A stretch of DNA of 64,000 bases, from the NCBI RefSeq assembly GCF_008831235.1, contig NZ_WBKF01000001.1, positions 1,174,529 through 1,238,528 on the forward strand, written 5' to 3'. This DNA comes from Pseudoclavibacter sp. CFCC 11306. Lineage in GTDB: Bacteria; Actinomycetota; Actinomycetes; Actinomycetales; Microbacteriaceae. The notes below the pieces were generated by a model. It did not search any database. It saw only the letters and a program-made list of their open reading frames with translations, and was not told where the DNA came from. How positions within the stretch are numbered: position 1 is the stretch's first letter; the number at the start of each line of letters is the position of its first letter. The translations under genes were made by a program, and so were the position numbers. Shown piece after piece: positions 37,333 through 45,245 of this stretch.

Positions 37333-38066
37333 GCGACACACGGGACGTCCTCGCCGACTACGTGCAAGTCATCGAAGAATCCATCGCCGCACACCCGAGA
37401 TCGCTGCAGAAACGCATCGGCCCGTCCGAGATCGGCATCGACTGCGAGCGCCGCCTCATCCACAAGATCGCAGGCGACGACGAACCAGCCGACAGCCGCA
37501 TCCCCTGGAAGCCCGCACTCGGCACAGCCATGCACTCGCAACTCGAAGAATGGTTCAACGCAGACAACCAGCACTACGACCCGGTCATCCGGTGGATCTG
37601 CGAAGACCGCGTCGACGTCGGAGAACTCGGCGACACACACATCACCGGCAGCACGGATCTCTTCGACACGTTCACCGGCACCGTCCTCGACCACAAGATC
37701 GTCGGCAACTCGACCCTGTCGAAGTACCGCACGCACGGGCCGTCCCGCCAGTACCGCACCCAAGCACACCTGTACGGGCGAGGGTGGGCGCGCCGCGGAT
37801 ACCCCGTGCAGGCCGTCGCCATCTGCTTCCTCCCCAGGGAAGCCGAATGGTCCAAACGGTTCCTCTGGACGGAGCCCTACGACGAGCAGGTCGCCCTCGA
37901 CGCGCTCGGCCGGCTGAACATGCTCGCCCAGCTCATCCAGGTCGTCGGGAAAGACGCGGCGCTCACCGCATACGACCCGTGCGACAACCCATTCTGCCCC
38001 TGGTGCAAGACAGAGCAACGCAACAGGGGCACCAAGACCCAACGAATCGACCGGGCACTCGCCTGA
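37329..38066 (+). CDS. Cas4/RecB-like exonuclease with probable Fe-S cluster
   Basis: PD-(D/E)XK exonuclease of 245 residues for phage recombination and replication. GSTDLFD then VLDHKIV supply the catalytic Asp and D-x-K strand, followed by the QYRTQAHLYG helix. Four cysteines fit the Cas4/AddB iron-sulfur arrangement: one early in IGIDCERRLIH and three in CDNPFCPWC near the C-terminus. Related proteins occur in many actinophages next to an ssDNA-binding protein, as here. It is probably the phage 5'-3' exonuclease of a Red-like pair. Confidence 0.8.
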   Translation: MSDTRDVLADYVQVIEESIAAHPRSLQKRIGPSEIGIDCERRLIHKIAGDDEPADSRIPWKPALGTAMHSQLEEWFNADNQHYDPVIRWICEDRVDVGELGDTHITGSTDLFDTFTGTVLDHKIVGNSTLSKYRTHGPSRQYRTQAHLYGRGWARRGYPVQAVAICFLPREAEWSKRFLWTEPYDEQVALDALGRLNMLAQLIQVVGKDAALTAYDPCDNPFCPWCKTEQRNRGTKTQRIDRALA

Positions 38067-38097
38067 TCACCACCACAACATTAAGGAGCAACACATC

Positions 38098-38838
38098 ATG
38101 GTCAACTTCGAAGACCTCGACAAAGCATTCGCCGGCAGCGGCAAGTCCCCCTTCGACAAGTACAGTGCACCCGGCACCACAGTGACCGGCACCATCACCA
38201 CCGTCGACTACCGGCAGCAGACCGAATACGGCACCAACCAGCCCGCCGTGTTCCCCTCCGGTGACCCGAAGATGCAGTTCGTCATCCAGATCCAGACCAC
38301 CGAGCACGACGACCCGGACGACGACGGCATCCGCGCCCTCTACATCAACGCCTGGGGAGCGAAGAAGCAGGCGCTCGCCGCAGCCATCCAGGCGTCAGGC
38401 GCACACAAGGCGTCCGAGATCCTCGTGCCCGGCACGGTCATGACGGCCACGTTCGTCGGCGAGAAGCAGGTGCAGGGCAAGACCGGCACGTTCACGCAGA
38501 AGGACTACACGTACACGCTGGTCAAGGGTGCACCGGCTGGCATCGACCAGGCACTCGCACAGGCCGCTGCGCAGCCCGTCCAGCAGGGCTACGTGCAGCA
38601 GCCTGCCGCACAGCCACCCCAGCAGGTGCCGGCGGCACAGCAGGCACCCCAGCCAGTGCAGACGCCGATCCAGCAGGCTCCGCAGCCTGCAGCGCCCGCG
38701 GTTGACCAGGCCGTCGTCGCCAAGGTGCTGCCCCTCCTGCAGTTCGGAACGCCGCTCGACACTCTCACCCGCGCCACCGGCGTGGACGAGGCAACCGTCC
38801 GGCAGGTCGCAGCAGCCCACGGCTTGCAGGTCGCCTAA
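38098..38838 (+). CDS. Probable ssDNA-binding / OB-fold phage protein
   Basis: Protein of 246 residues. Residues 1-150 form a beta-rich domain (VTGTITTVDYRQQTEYG, MQFVIQIQTTEHDD, VMTATFVGEKQV) consistent with an OB fold. Residues 160-205 are a Gln/Pro/Ala-rich linker, and the last 45 residues (LDTLTRATGVDEATVRQVAA) look like a helical or HTH-like tail. SSB proteins share this plan of an OB domain, disordered linker and terminal tip. The 31 bp upstream hold a clean AAGGAGC ribosome site. Confidence 0.65.
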   Translation: MVNFEDLDKAFAGSGKSPFDKYSAPGTTVTGTITTVDYRQQTEYGTNQPAVFPSGDPKMQFVIQIQTTEHDDPDDDGIRALYINAWGAKKQALAAAIQASGAHKASEILVPGTVMTATFVGEKQVQGKTGTFTQKDYTYTLVKGAPAGIDQALAQAAAQPVQQGYVQQPAAQPPQQVPAAQQAPQPVQTPIQQAPQPAAPAVDQAVVAKVLPLLQFGTPLDTLTRATGVDEATVRQVAAAHGLQVA

Positions 38839-38844
38839 CAGACC

Positions 38845-38876
38845 GGGCGGCGGTACCCCCCCCCCTGCCGCCGCCC
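38845..38876 (+). terminator. GC hairpin with a C10 loop
   Basis: GGGCGGCGG (38845-38853) pairs perfectly with CCGCCGCCC (38868-38876). The loop contains ten consecutive C (38856-38865). It lies 6 bp after the stop of the preceding gene and 4 bp before the tRNA-like element. It may terminate, or act as a processing stem for the tRNA-like RNA. No T run follows. Confidence 0.5.
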
Positions 38877-38880
38877 ACAC

Positions 38881-38953
38881 GGGGCTGTAGCACGGCAGCC
38901 GGCACACAACTCCCCTCTCAAGCCGGCCGCAGGTTCGACTCCTGCCAGCCCCA
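38881..38953 (+). tRNA. tRNA-like element, possible degenerate tRNA-Glu(CTC)
   Basis: GGGGCTG (38881-38887) pairs fully with CAGCCCC (38946-38952), and GCAGG-TTCGACT-CCTGC (38929-38945) is a perfect T arm. The length is 73 nt, normal for a tRNA, and CTCTCAA (38915-38921) sits at the anticodon-loop position with anticodon CTC. However, the D arm does not fold, the expected 5' anticodon strand is absent, and the only good partner of GCCGG (38922-38926) is CCGGC at 38899-38903, giving an 18-nt loop. The 3' end is ACGA, not ACCA. A decayed phage tRNA is the likeliest reading. Confidence 0.5.
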
Positions 38954-39006
38954 CGAAGTGGCCACTTCACCACCACCAACCACAGCAAGAAACGGAGCAA
39001 CAGATC

Positions 39007-39345
39007 ATGACCGAAACCACTAACAAGACAGAGACGGCGGCACCATTCAGCACGCTGCTCGGCGCACGACCAGTCCTGCACGAGAAGCTCAACACCCGCT
39101 TCGCCGAGCTCGTCACCGACGTCGTCGCCACCGGCAAGAAAGGCACGCTGACGCTCACGCTCACCGTCGCCCCGTTCGAGGGAGACACGGACACTCTCGT
39201 CGTGTCCGATCAGGTGCGCTCCAAGCGCCCTGAGATCGAAGCCAAGCCCTCGATCCTCTTCCCCACACCCAACGGCGGGCTCACCAAGTCCGACCCCACC
39301 CAGCCAGAGTTCGAGCTGCTCGGACTCGACAAGAAGGAGAACTGA
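39007..39345 (+). CDS. Conserved-looking phage protein of unknown function
   Basis: Protein of 112 residues, beta-rich, with KGTLTLTLTVAPFEGD and a C-terminal PSILFPTPNGGL segment. I do not know its function. It is followed after 2 bp by the DUF2303 gene, and the pair often travels together in actinophage early regions, which is a recollection and not a search result. Confidence 0.65.
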   Translation: MTETTNKTETAAPFSTLLGARPVLHEKLNTRFAELVTDVVATGKKGTLTLTLTVAPFEGDTDTLVVSDQVRSKRPEIEAKPSILFPTPNGGLTKSDPTQPEFELLGLDKKEN

Positions 39346-39347
39346 CC

Positions 39348-40235
39348 ATGACCGACCAGACCATCTTCAGCGACCTCACACTCTCCGACATCGACACCGA
39401 AGTGAAGACCGTCGCCGAGCTCGCACGCATCGCCGCCAAGCCCGTCGAGCTGACACCCGACACGGACTACGCCATCACCGACGCAGACGGCAAGGTGCAC
39501 ATCGAGCACACCAACCCCGAACCGCTGCGCCGCGACCGCCGCACAGGTGCCCGACAGATCGAGAACCTCGACTCGCTGATCGCCTTCGTCGAAAAGCACG
39601 CCAACTCCACCGGCTCAGAAATCTTCGCGTCCAAGCTCGACACGAAGATCACCGCCATCATCGACGGCGCCGAAGGCAACGACTTCCTCGCCAGCGAAGA
39701 CCGCTTCGGTGCGGAGACATTCCGCGGCATCCTCGACCTGCGAGCCACGCAGGCATGGACCGACTGGACCAACATCAGCGGCAGCCTGCTCGACCAGCAG
39801 GAGTTCGCCGAGTTCATCGAAGACCACGTCGACGACATCGTCGCACCCGCAGCCGGCGACGTGCTTGAGATCGCCCAGTCACTGCAGGCCACCAACGACG
39901 TCGAGTTCTCCTCGTCCAACCGGCTCGACTCAGGTGAGACGCGTGTCGGCTACTCGGAGACCATCAAGGCCAAAGCGGGGCAGCGCGGCGAGCTCGTCAT
40001 CCCCCGCGAACTCACCCTGGCGCTGCAGCCGTTCGAGGGCGTGACCGAGCTGAAAGGCAAGGTCACCAAGGTGGCCGTCACTGCACGGTTCCGGTACCGG
40101 CTGCGCGACGGGCAGCTGCGCCTCGGCGTGAAGCTCATCGGCACCGACCGTGTCCTCGACCAGCTGTGGGGCCAGATCGTCGAAGAGCTCAAAGCACGCG
40201 TGACCGCCCCCGTGTTCGTCGGAAGGCCATCCTGA
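39348..40235 (+). CDS. DUF2303 family phage protein
   Basis: Protein of 295 residues matching DUF2303. The core has ENLDSLIAFVEKHAN near residue 68, then a segment ending TAIIDGAEGND, then LSKRLD-like strands, the QEFAEFIEDHVDDI helix and a C-terminal beta half with RFRYRLRDGQLRLGVKL. The family is widespread in siphovirus early regions; its role is not known to me. The start follows the previous stop by 2 bp. Confidence 0.8.
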   Translation: MTDQTIFSDLTLSDIDTEVKTVAELARIAAKPVELTPDTDYAITDADGKVHIEHTNPEPLRRDRRTGARQIENLDSLIAFVEKHANSTGSEIFASKLDTKITAIIDGAEGNDFLASEDRFGAETFRGILDLRATQAWTDWTNISGSLLDQQEFAEFIEDHVDDIVAPAAGDVLEIAQSLQATNDVEFSSSNRLDSGETRVGYSETIKAKAGQRGELVIPRELTLALQPFEGVTELKGKVTKVAVTARFRYRLRDGQLRLGVKLIGTDRVLDQLWGQIVEELKARVTAPVFVGRPS

Positions 40236-40237
40236 CC

Positions 40238-40339
40238 ATGAGGTGCCGATACTGCGGACGCGACATCAACGCCATCGGCCAAGACAACATGGCCTACTCC
40301 GGTGCACCGGTCTGCGAAGACTGCGCATCAGCTGAGTAA
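40238..40339 (+). CDS. Micro-protein with a zinc ribbon (33 residues)
   Basis: ATG at 40238, two bases after the DUF2303 stop, opens a 33-residue frame. It contains CRYCGRDI and VCEDCASAE, two CxxC pairs 23 residues apart, enough for a complete zinc ribbon. Tight packing with the upstream gene supports translation. Actinophages commonly encode such isolated zinc ribbons. Confidence 0.6.
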   Translation: MRCRYCGRDINAIGQDNMAYSGAPVCEDCASAE

Positions 40340-40425
40340 CACCGCCCGCCTGCAGCGCATGCAGGCCGCCCCTGGAACGGCATACACCCGCAGTCGAGTC
40401 TGCGGCAGGGGCACATGAAAAAGAA

Positions 40426-40929
40426 CTACATCAGCGTGGTCGGCTGTGACTGTGCTCGATCGTCCACATCGTTCCAAACCACACTGATATCCGCTGAAGG
40501 TGGGTCGACGACTCTTCCGCCGAAACTGATCGAAAAAGCTCGTCCAGGCAGCACTCTATCGATGCAGCCATCACTGCCTGCGTCCGAGATAGTGACGGCA
40601 CCTTCATCGTCAAGTTCATGTCGAATATGCACATCGCGGACGGTGGTTTCAGATGAATTCGTGGCTGACCATCTGTGCTTGGCAATCTTCCGAATATCCC
40701 AAGTCGGCTTTTTGGCAGCTTGTTTCATCAAATCGGCTTGCTCCTCAAGTGCTGTTGCGCTGCGCTCCTGCGAAGTCGCACTGGCTTCTGCTGCTTTGAG
40801 GGCTCGATTCGCCTGCACTGCTGCTTCATCTTTCGACTTCACTGCATCTCGCTGTGCCCAGATAGCGACCCATGCCGAAATCGCGGCAACCCCCAATAGC
40901 CCCACGTTAATCCAGTTCGATACGTCCAC
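40426..40929 (-). CDS. Opposite-strand membrane-anchored coiled-coil protein (cargo candidate)
   Basis: Protein of 167 residues read against all surrounding genes. The GTG at 40929 has GAGGGGG 5 nt upstream. Residues 5-25 form a membrane helix (WINVGLLGVAAISAWVAIWA) and residues 28-70 a coiled coil rich in Ala, Glu and Gln. The C-terminal 90 residues look beta-rich and end at a short polar tail. The base composition is visibly more AT-rich than its neighbours. Orientation, composition and layout suggest a lysogenic-conversion gene, possibly for superinfection exclusion. No family is recognised. Confidence 0.65.
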   Translation of the reverse strand: MDVSNWINVGLLGVAAISAWVAIWAQRDAVKSKDEAAVQANRALKAAEASATSQERSATALEEQADLMKQAAKKPTWDIRKIAKHRWSATNSSETTVRDVHIRHELDDEGAVTISDAGSDGCIDRVLPGRAFSISFGGRVVDPPSADISVVWNDVDDRAQSQPTTLM

Positions 40930-40956
40930 ACCGTCCCCCTCGTCTAAGGCCACCAA

Positions 40957-43539
40957 ATGAGCACAATCATAGACGCCGCCCTCCAACTCCACGCCGCCGG
41001 CGCATCCGTCGTCCCCGTCAAAGCAGACGGGTCGAAATCACCCGCCCTCGCCTGGAAGTCATACACCCGCGAGCGCGCCACCGAGCAGCAAATCCGCGAC
41101 TGGTTCCCCGACAACACCCCACTCGGCGTCGGCATGATTACCGGCGCCATCTCCGGCGGCATCGAACTGCTCGAGATCGAGGGCCGCGCCATGCCAGACA
41201 TGCCCGCCCTCCTCGAACTGCTCGACGGCGCCGAACTCACCGGGCTCTACCAGCAGATCCTCCAAGGCTGGTCCGAACAGTCACCCTCCGGCGGCCTGCA
41301 CCTCTTCTACCGCATCAGCGACGCTCCCGTGCCCGGCAACGAGAAGATCGCCCGCGCGGACAACCGCGAAACGTTGGCCGAGACCCGCGGCGAAGGCGGC
41401 TTCGTCGTCCTCGCCCCCTCCGCCGGCACAGTGCACCCCACCGGACGCCCATACGTGCGCCTCCTCGGCGGCCCCGACACCATCACCACCATCACCATGG
41501 CGCAGCGCGACCAACTGCACCTCGTGTTCAACCTCGCCCTCGACAAGACCCCCGAGGAAGAACCCTGGGACTCCACCCAGACAGCCAGCATCTGGGACGC
41601 CGACTTCGGCGGCACCACCACACCAAGCAACGACCAGCCCGGCGACCTGAAACCCGGCGACGACTACGAACAGCGCACCGACTGGGCAGACATCCTCACC
41701 CCCGCAGGCTGGACACTCCTCGGCACCCGCGGCCGCACACGCTACTGGCGGCGCCCCGGCAAAGACGAAGGCATCTCCGCCACCACCGGACACGCCGACG
41801 ACCGCGACCGCCTCTACGTCTTCTCCACCTCCACCGAGTTCGAGGCAGAGAAGCCCTACACCAAGTTCGGCGCCTACGCGCTCCTGCAGCACGGCGGCGA
41901 CCACTCCGCCGCAGCACGCACCCTCCACGCCGACGGGTACGGCAAACGAGCACCCCGCGAACTCACACCACGGGCCACCGCGAGCGCGAGCGCTGCAACT
42001 GGCAAGGAATCCTTGACCATTGCCGACGCCGTCCAGTCATCCGGAAATCCCGGAACACTGCCCACCGATCATTTTCGTGAGCCCGCGAAAATGATCACCG
42101 AACCGGCCGAGCGCCCCGCACTCTCCGTCGTACAAGGCGGCCGCACCACCGCCAGCGCAGCACCCGCACCCGCAACCACCACCGGCGAAGACGACGACCT
42201 CACCGACACCGGCAACGCGCGCCTCGCCGCACAAGAACACTCCACCACACTCAAATACATCCCCGACGCAGGCAAATGGGCCACCTGGGAGAACACCCGC
42301 TGGCAATGGCAGCCCGACCAGGCAGCAGCCATCCAAGCCGCCCTCGACATCGCCGACCGGCTCCCCGACGTCGACAAACAAACCCACGCCCACCGGCTCA
42401 AATCCCTCAGCGCACGATCACTCTCCAACGCCGTCGCCATCCTCAAAACCATGCCCGACATGCGCGTCGCAGCCGACCGATTCGACCGGCAGCCCTACCA
42501 GCTCAACACGCCCGACGGCGCCATCGACCTGCGCACCGGCGCACACATCGAACCCCTGCCGACTTTGTTCCACTCCAAGCAGACCCGCGTCAGCATGGAC
42601 GACGGGCAGCCCACGCCACTCTGGTCGACATTCCTCGAGCAGACCTTCGAAGGCGACCAGCAAATGATCACCTACGTGCAGCGCCTCACCGGGCTGTCCG
42701 CGATCGGAGAAGTGCTCGAGAACATCCTCCCCTTCCTCCACGGATCAGGCGGCAACGGCAAAACCGTGTTCCTCGAAACCATCACCAGCATCCTCGGCGA
42801 ATACGCCACCGAAACACCACCCAACTTCCTCCTCGCAGGCCGAGACCGCCACGAAACCGAACTCGCCAACCTGCAAGGCCGGCGCATGGCCGTCGCCTCA
42901 GAAATCAACGAAGGCACCAGATTCGACGAGGCCAAGGTCAAGATGCTCACCGGCGGCGACAAAATCACCGCACGGTTCATGCGACAAGACTTCTTCACCT
43001 TCACCCCGTCACACACGCTCTGGCTCATGGGCAACTCGCAGCCCAAAGTCGAAACCGGCGGAGACTCCTTCTGGCGGCGCCTGCGCCTCATCCCCTTCGT
43101 ACACACCGTCACCCCCGAACAGCGCGTCGAGAACCTCCAAGAACGCCTCATCGAGCACGAAGGCGCCGGCATCCTCGCCTGGATCGTCCAAGGAGCCGTC
43201 GACTACCTCGCACACGGCCTCGACGAACCCGACGCCGTACGCGCCGCCACACAGGAGTACAAGCAGGAAGAAGACCACCTCGGCAGGTACGCCGCCGAAC
43301 GCATCCACACCGGCGGAGGCGACCCCGCACGCGTCCTCAAATCAGAGATCCGCGCCGACTACATCACCTGGTGCGCCACCAACGGCGAACACGAACTCAA
43401 CGTCACCGCATTCGGCCGTGCCCTCAAACAGAAACTCCCCGAGCTCGGCGAAGCACGCAGCAACGGGCGTCACTACTTCACCAACCTCACACTCCTCGAC
43501 GGCGACAGCATCATCGACGGCGAGTACTGGAACAAGTGA
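40957..43539 (+). CDS. Prim-pol / D5-type superfamily 3 helicase, phage replication protein
   Basis: Fused primase-polymerase and helicase of 860 residues. The N-terminal prim-pol (about 1-250) has AALQLHAAGASVVPVKADG and the SPSGGLHLFYRI strand. A linker leads to the D5_N-like region and the SF3 AAA+ helicase at about 570-760, with Walker A GSGGNGKT, Walker B VASEINEG and sensor LWLMGNSQP. The C-terminus ends in a primase-C-like wing. This is a self-contained initiator as in P4-like and many actinophage systems. It is followed at once by an iteron cluster. Confidence 0.88.
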   Translation: MSTIIDAALQLHAAGASVVPVKADGSKSPALAWKSYTRERATEQQIRDWFPDNTPLGVGMITGAISGGIELLEIEGRAMPDMPALLELLDGAELTGLYQQILQGWSEQSPSGGLHLFYRISDAPVPGNEKIARADNRETLAETRGEGGFVVLAPSAGTVHPTGRPYVRLLGGPDTITTITMAQRDQLHLVFNLALDKTPEEEPWDSTQTASIWDADFGGTTTPSNDQPGDLKPGDDYEQRTDWADILTPAGWTLLGTRGRTRYWRRPGKDEGISATTGHADDRDRLYVFSTSTEFEAEKPYTKFGAYALLQHGGDHSAAARTLHADGYGKRAPRELTPRATASASAATGKESLTIADAVQSSGNPGTLPTDHFREPAKMITEPAERPALSVVQGGRTTASAAPAPATTTGEDDDLTDTGNARLAAQEHSTTLKYIPDAGKWATWENTRWQWQPDQAAAIQAALDIADRLPDVDKQTHAHRLKSLSARSLSNAVAILKTMPDMRVAADRFDRQPYQLNTPDGAIDLRTGAHIEPLPTLFHSKQTRVSMDDGQPTPLWSTFLEQTFEGDQQMITYVQRLTGLSAIGEVLENILPFLHGSGGNGKTVFLETITSILGEYATETPPNFLLAGRDRHETELANLQGRRMAVASEINEGTRFDEAKVKMLTGGDKITARFMRQDFFTFTPSHTLWLMGNSQPKVETGGDSFWRRLRLIPFVHTVTPEQRVENLQERLIEHEGAGILAWIVQGAVDYLAHGLDEPDAVRAATQEYKQEEDHLGRYAAERIHTGGGDPARVLKSEIRADYITWCATNGEHELNVTAFGRALKQKLPELGEARSNGRHYFTNLTLLDGDSIIDGEYWNK

Positions 43540-43553
43540 ACGGAGCCACCACC

Positions 43554-44126
43554 ATGACCATCACAGCGATCTACCAGCACATCGGCGGGCACTGCATCCG
43601 CACCAGATTCGTCGCCAACCAGGGCCACGAAACTGGGCACTCAAACTGGGCACTGTCACCCCAAACTAGGCACTCATCAGACGATAGTAAGCAGTGCCCA
43701 GTTTCCAGCGACAGTGCCCAGTTAGTGCCCAGTTTCCAGCAAACTAGACACTCCCCCGATCCGCACAAACAAGCCGATGCAAGGGCATCAGTGCCCAGTA
43801 GTGCCCAGTTTCTGCAACATGTAGACACCACACGCGCGCACATTAACTTAACTACTACGCGCGCGCAGGAGACTGCTCAACAGGAAAACACGGCACTACT
43901 AAGCACTGCGCCCCCGACAGCGAACGAGCCACGAACGTTCGCCCGATCCGAACGCGCGCAGGAGCCATGCCGCTGGCGGGTGCGTCGAGCCAGCCCGCAC
44001 TCCACCTATGGCCGGCCGCGATGGCTGGTGCTCAGCCCTGTGCCCTTTCCGATCCTGTGGGTGTACCGCTCCTTCCCGACGTTCGCCGAGGCGATCGCCT
44101 ACGCAGACCGGCGGGCACGCTCATGA
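43554..44126 (+). CDS. Phage protein overlapping the putative origin
   Basis: Open frame of 190 residues. Residues 25-90 are encoded by the iteron array and have repetitive, low-complexity sequence. The last 55 residues (RWRVRRASPHSTYGRPRWLV then RSFPTFAEAIAYADRRAR) look like a genuine small domain that I have seen as a separate short protein in actinophages. The ATG follows the helicase stop by 14 bp and overlaps the next gene at its end. A shorter product starting inside the frame is possible. Confidence 0.55.
   Translation: MTITAIYQHIGGHCIRTRFVANQGHETGHSNWALSPQTRHSSDDSKQCPVSSDSAQLVPSFQQTRHSPDPHKQADARASVPSSAQFLQHVDTTRAHINLTTTRAQETAQQENTALLSTAPPTANEPRTFARSERAQEPCRWRVRRASPHSTYGRPRWLVLSPVPFPILWVYRSFPTFAEAIAYADRRARS
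43630..43811. repeat. Nine 12-bp iterons with adjacent AT-rich tract (putative phage origin)
   Basis: AAACTGGGCACT occurs forward at 43630, 43643 and, with changes, at 43663 and 43741. Its complement AGTGCCCAGTTT occurs at 43693, 43713 (partial), 43724, 43790 (partial) and 43800. Directly after, at about 43833-43867, an AT-rich stretch with ATTAACTTAACTAC is flanked by alternating CGCGCG blocks, which could be the unwinding element. The position just after the prim-pol/helicase gene is typical of initiator-origin pairs. Confidence 0.75.
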
Positions 44127-44302
44127 TCGCCGACTGGATCTCGAAAGCCGAGGCCTTGCTGCGCGATCGCGAGACCTTCCCGACCTCGGGGCTGCGCGGC
44201 ATGATCAAGGTCGCCCGCGAACGCGACGACACCGAAGCCGTCGACCTGTACCGGGCCGAGCTCGCACGCCGTCGAGCCGAAGACAAGCAGGTGCGCTCAT
44301 GA
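44123..44302 (+). CDS. Small helical phage protein
   Basis: Protein of 59 residues, wholly helical and charged (DWISKAEALLRDRETF, then RERDDTEAVDLYRAELARR). It is not recognised. It overlaps both neighbours by 4 nt (ATGA junctions), which supports it as a real gene. Confidence 0.62.
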   Translation: MIADWISKAEALLRDRETFPTSGLRGMIKVARERDDTEAVDLYRAELARRRAEDKQVRS

Positions 44303-44730
44303 CCGCCCAGCATGTCACCTGGTCGCGCTGCCCCCGCTGCCGCATGGTCGTGCTCGACGTCGACACCGAGGAGTCCCTGCCGACCGTGATCACCGGCCCG
44401 CACATGGTCGACCCGACACCGATCAGCCTGCCGGAGGAGACCGCGTGTGTGCTCGCCGGCCGCCCCACCTGGGCGTGGGCGTGGCGGTTCGGCGAGCACT
44501 GCCTCGACCTGCGCTCGGAGCTCTACTGGTCACAGCACGACCAGGAGGACGCCGCCAGCCGACCCGTCGTGCTCCCCGAGCACCGTTGCGGCGGACGTTT
44601 CCCCAGCCGGCTGCCAGCGGCCGCCACAGCCCGCAGGACGCCCGCACAGCCCGAGCGTGTGTCATCACACCAGCCAGACCTATTCGAGACCGCAGAGAGC
44701 GAAAGAGAGCTAGCATCATGTCCGTTTTAG
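44299..44730 (+). CDS. Phage protein with zinc-ribbon start
   Basis: Protein of 143 residues. The N-terminus carries SRCPRCRMVVLDVD, and further Cys/His occur in FGEHCLDLRSELYW and PEHRCGGRF, so one zinc ribbon may form. Residues after 105 are disordered. The function is unknown. ATGA overlap upstream; its end overlaps the next gene by 13 nt. Confidence 0.6.
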   Translation: MTAQHVTWSRCPRCRMVVLDVDTEESLPTVITGPHMVDPTPISLPEETACVLAGRPTWAWAWRFGEHCLDLRSELYWSQHDQEDAASRPVVLPEHRCGGRFPSRLPAAATARRTPAQPERVSSHQPDLFETAESERELASCPF

Positions 44731-45245
44731 ACAGCCGCATCACCGTGCCCGTGAAACTCGAGCCCGCCCTGTACCGCACACTGCGCGCCATCGCTGACCG
44801 CAAAGGCTGCCAAGTGCACCACCTGCTCGAGCAGCTCGCCGAGCGCGCCACACAGCCCAAACGCACACCCAGCAGCACACACCAGCCGCGCCCCGGCGAC
44901 CCCGGCGTCACCATCCCCGACGGGTACCGGCACAAACCAGTACCAGACGGCGACCCGCTCTTCGACGACCTCGAAGACCTCCACCGGCACGGGTGCACCG
45001 ACGCACAGATCAGTGCACGCCTCGGACTCACCCTCGACCACGCGCGCAGGCTGCGTCGCAGGCTTGGACTGAAGCCGAACAGCCCATACCAACACCGCAG
45101 GCAGCAGATCACCGAGCTGCACGGCGAAGGGCTCAATGATCAGGAGATCGCCGACAAGCTCGGCATCACACCACAGTCCGTATGCGACACACGCCGCACG
45201 CTCGGGCTGCCCTCCAACTACGACAGGAAAGTGACCAGACGATGA
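44718..45245 (+). CDS. DNA-binding protein: ribbon-helix-helix plus two HTH motifs
   Basis: Protein of 175 residues. Residues 8-45 (ITVPVKLEPALYRTLRAIAD then HHLLEQLAERA) match a ribbon-helix-helix dimer domain. After a proline-rich linker there are two successive helix-turn-helix motifs, DAQISARLGLTLDHARRLRR (about 98-117) and NDQEIADKLGITPQSVCDTR (about 142-161). It is a likely phage regulator placed between the replication and late modules, perhaps a late-gene activator. It overlaps its downstream neighbour (ATGA). Confidence 0.68.
   Translation: MSVLDSRITVPVKLEPALYRTLRAIADRKGCQVHHLLEQLAERATQPKRTPSSTHQPRPGDPGVTIPDGYRHKPVPDGDPLFDDLEDLHRHGCTDAQISARLGLTLDHARRLRRRLGLKPNSPYQHRRQQITELHGEGLNDQEIADKLGITPQSVCDTRRTLGLPSNYDRKVTRR

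Noticed and set aside
37329-38066. Cas4 as part of a CRISPR-Cas system
   Set aside because: The gene lies in a phage recombination module with no cas genes or arrays; the exonuclease role is simpler.
42276-43553. Upstream extension of the frame at 43554-44126 into the helicase gene
   Set aside because: It is an Arg/His/Pro-rich shadow of the helicase gene; the ATG at 43554 after the helicase stop is a more sensible start.
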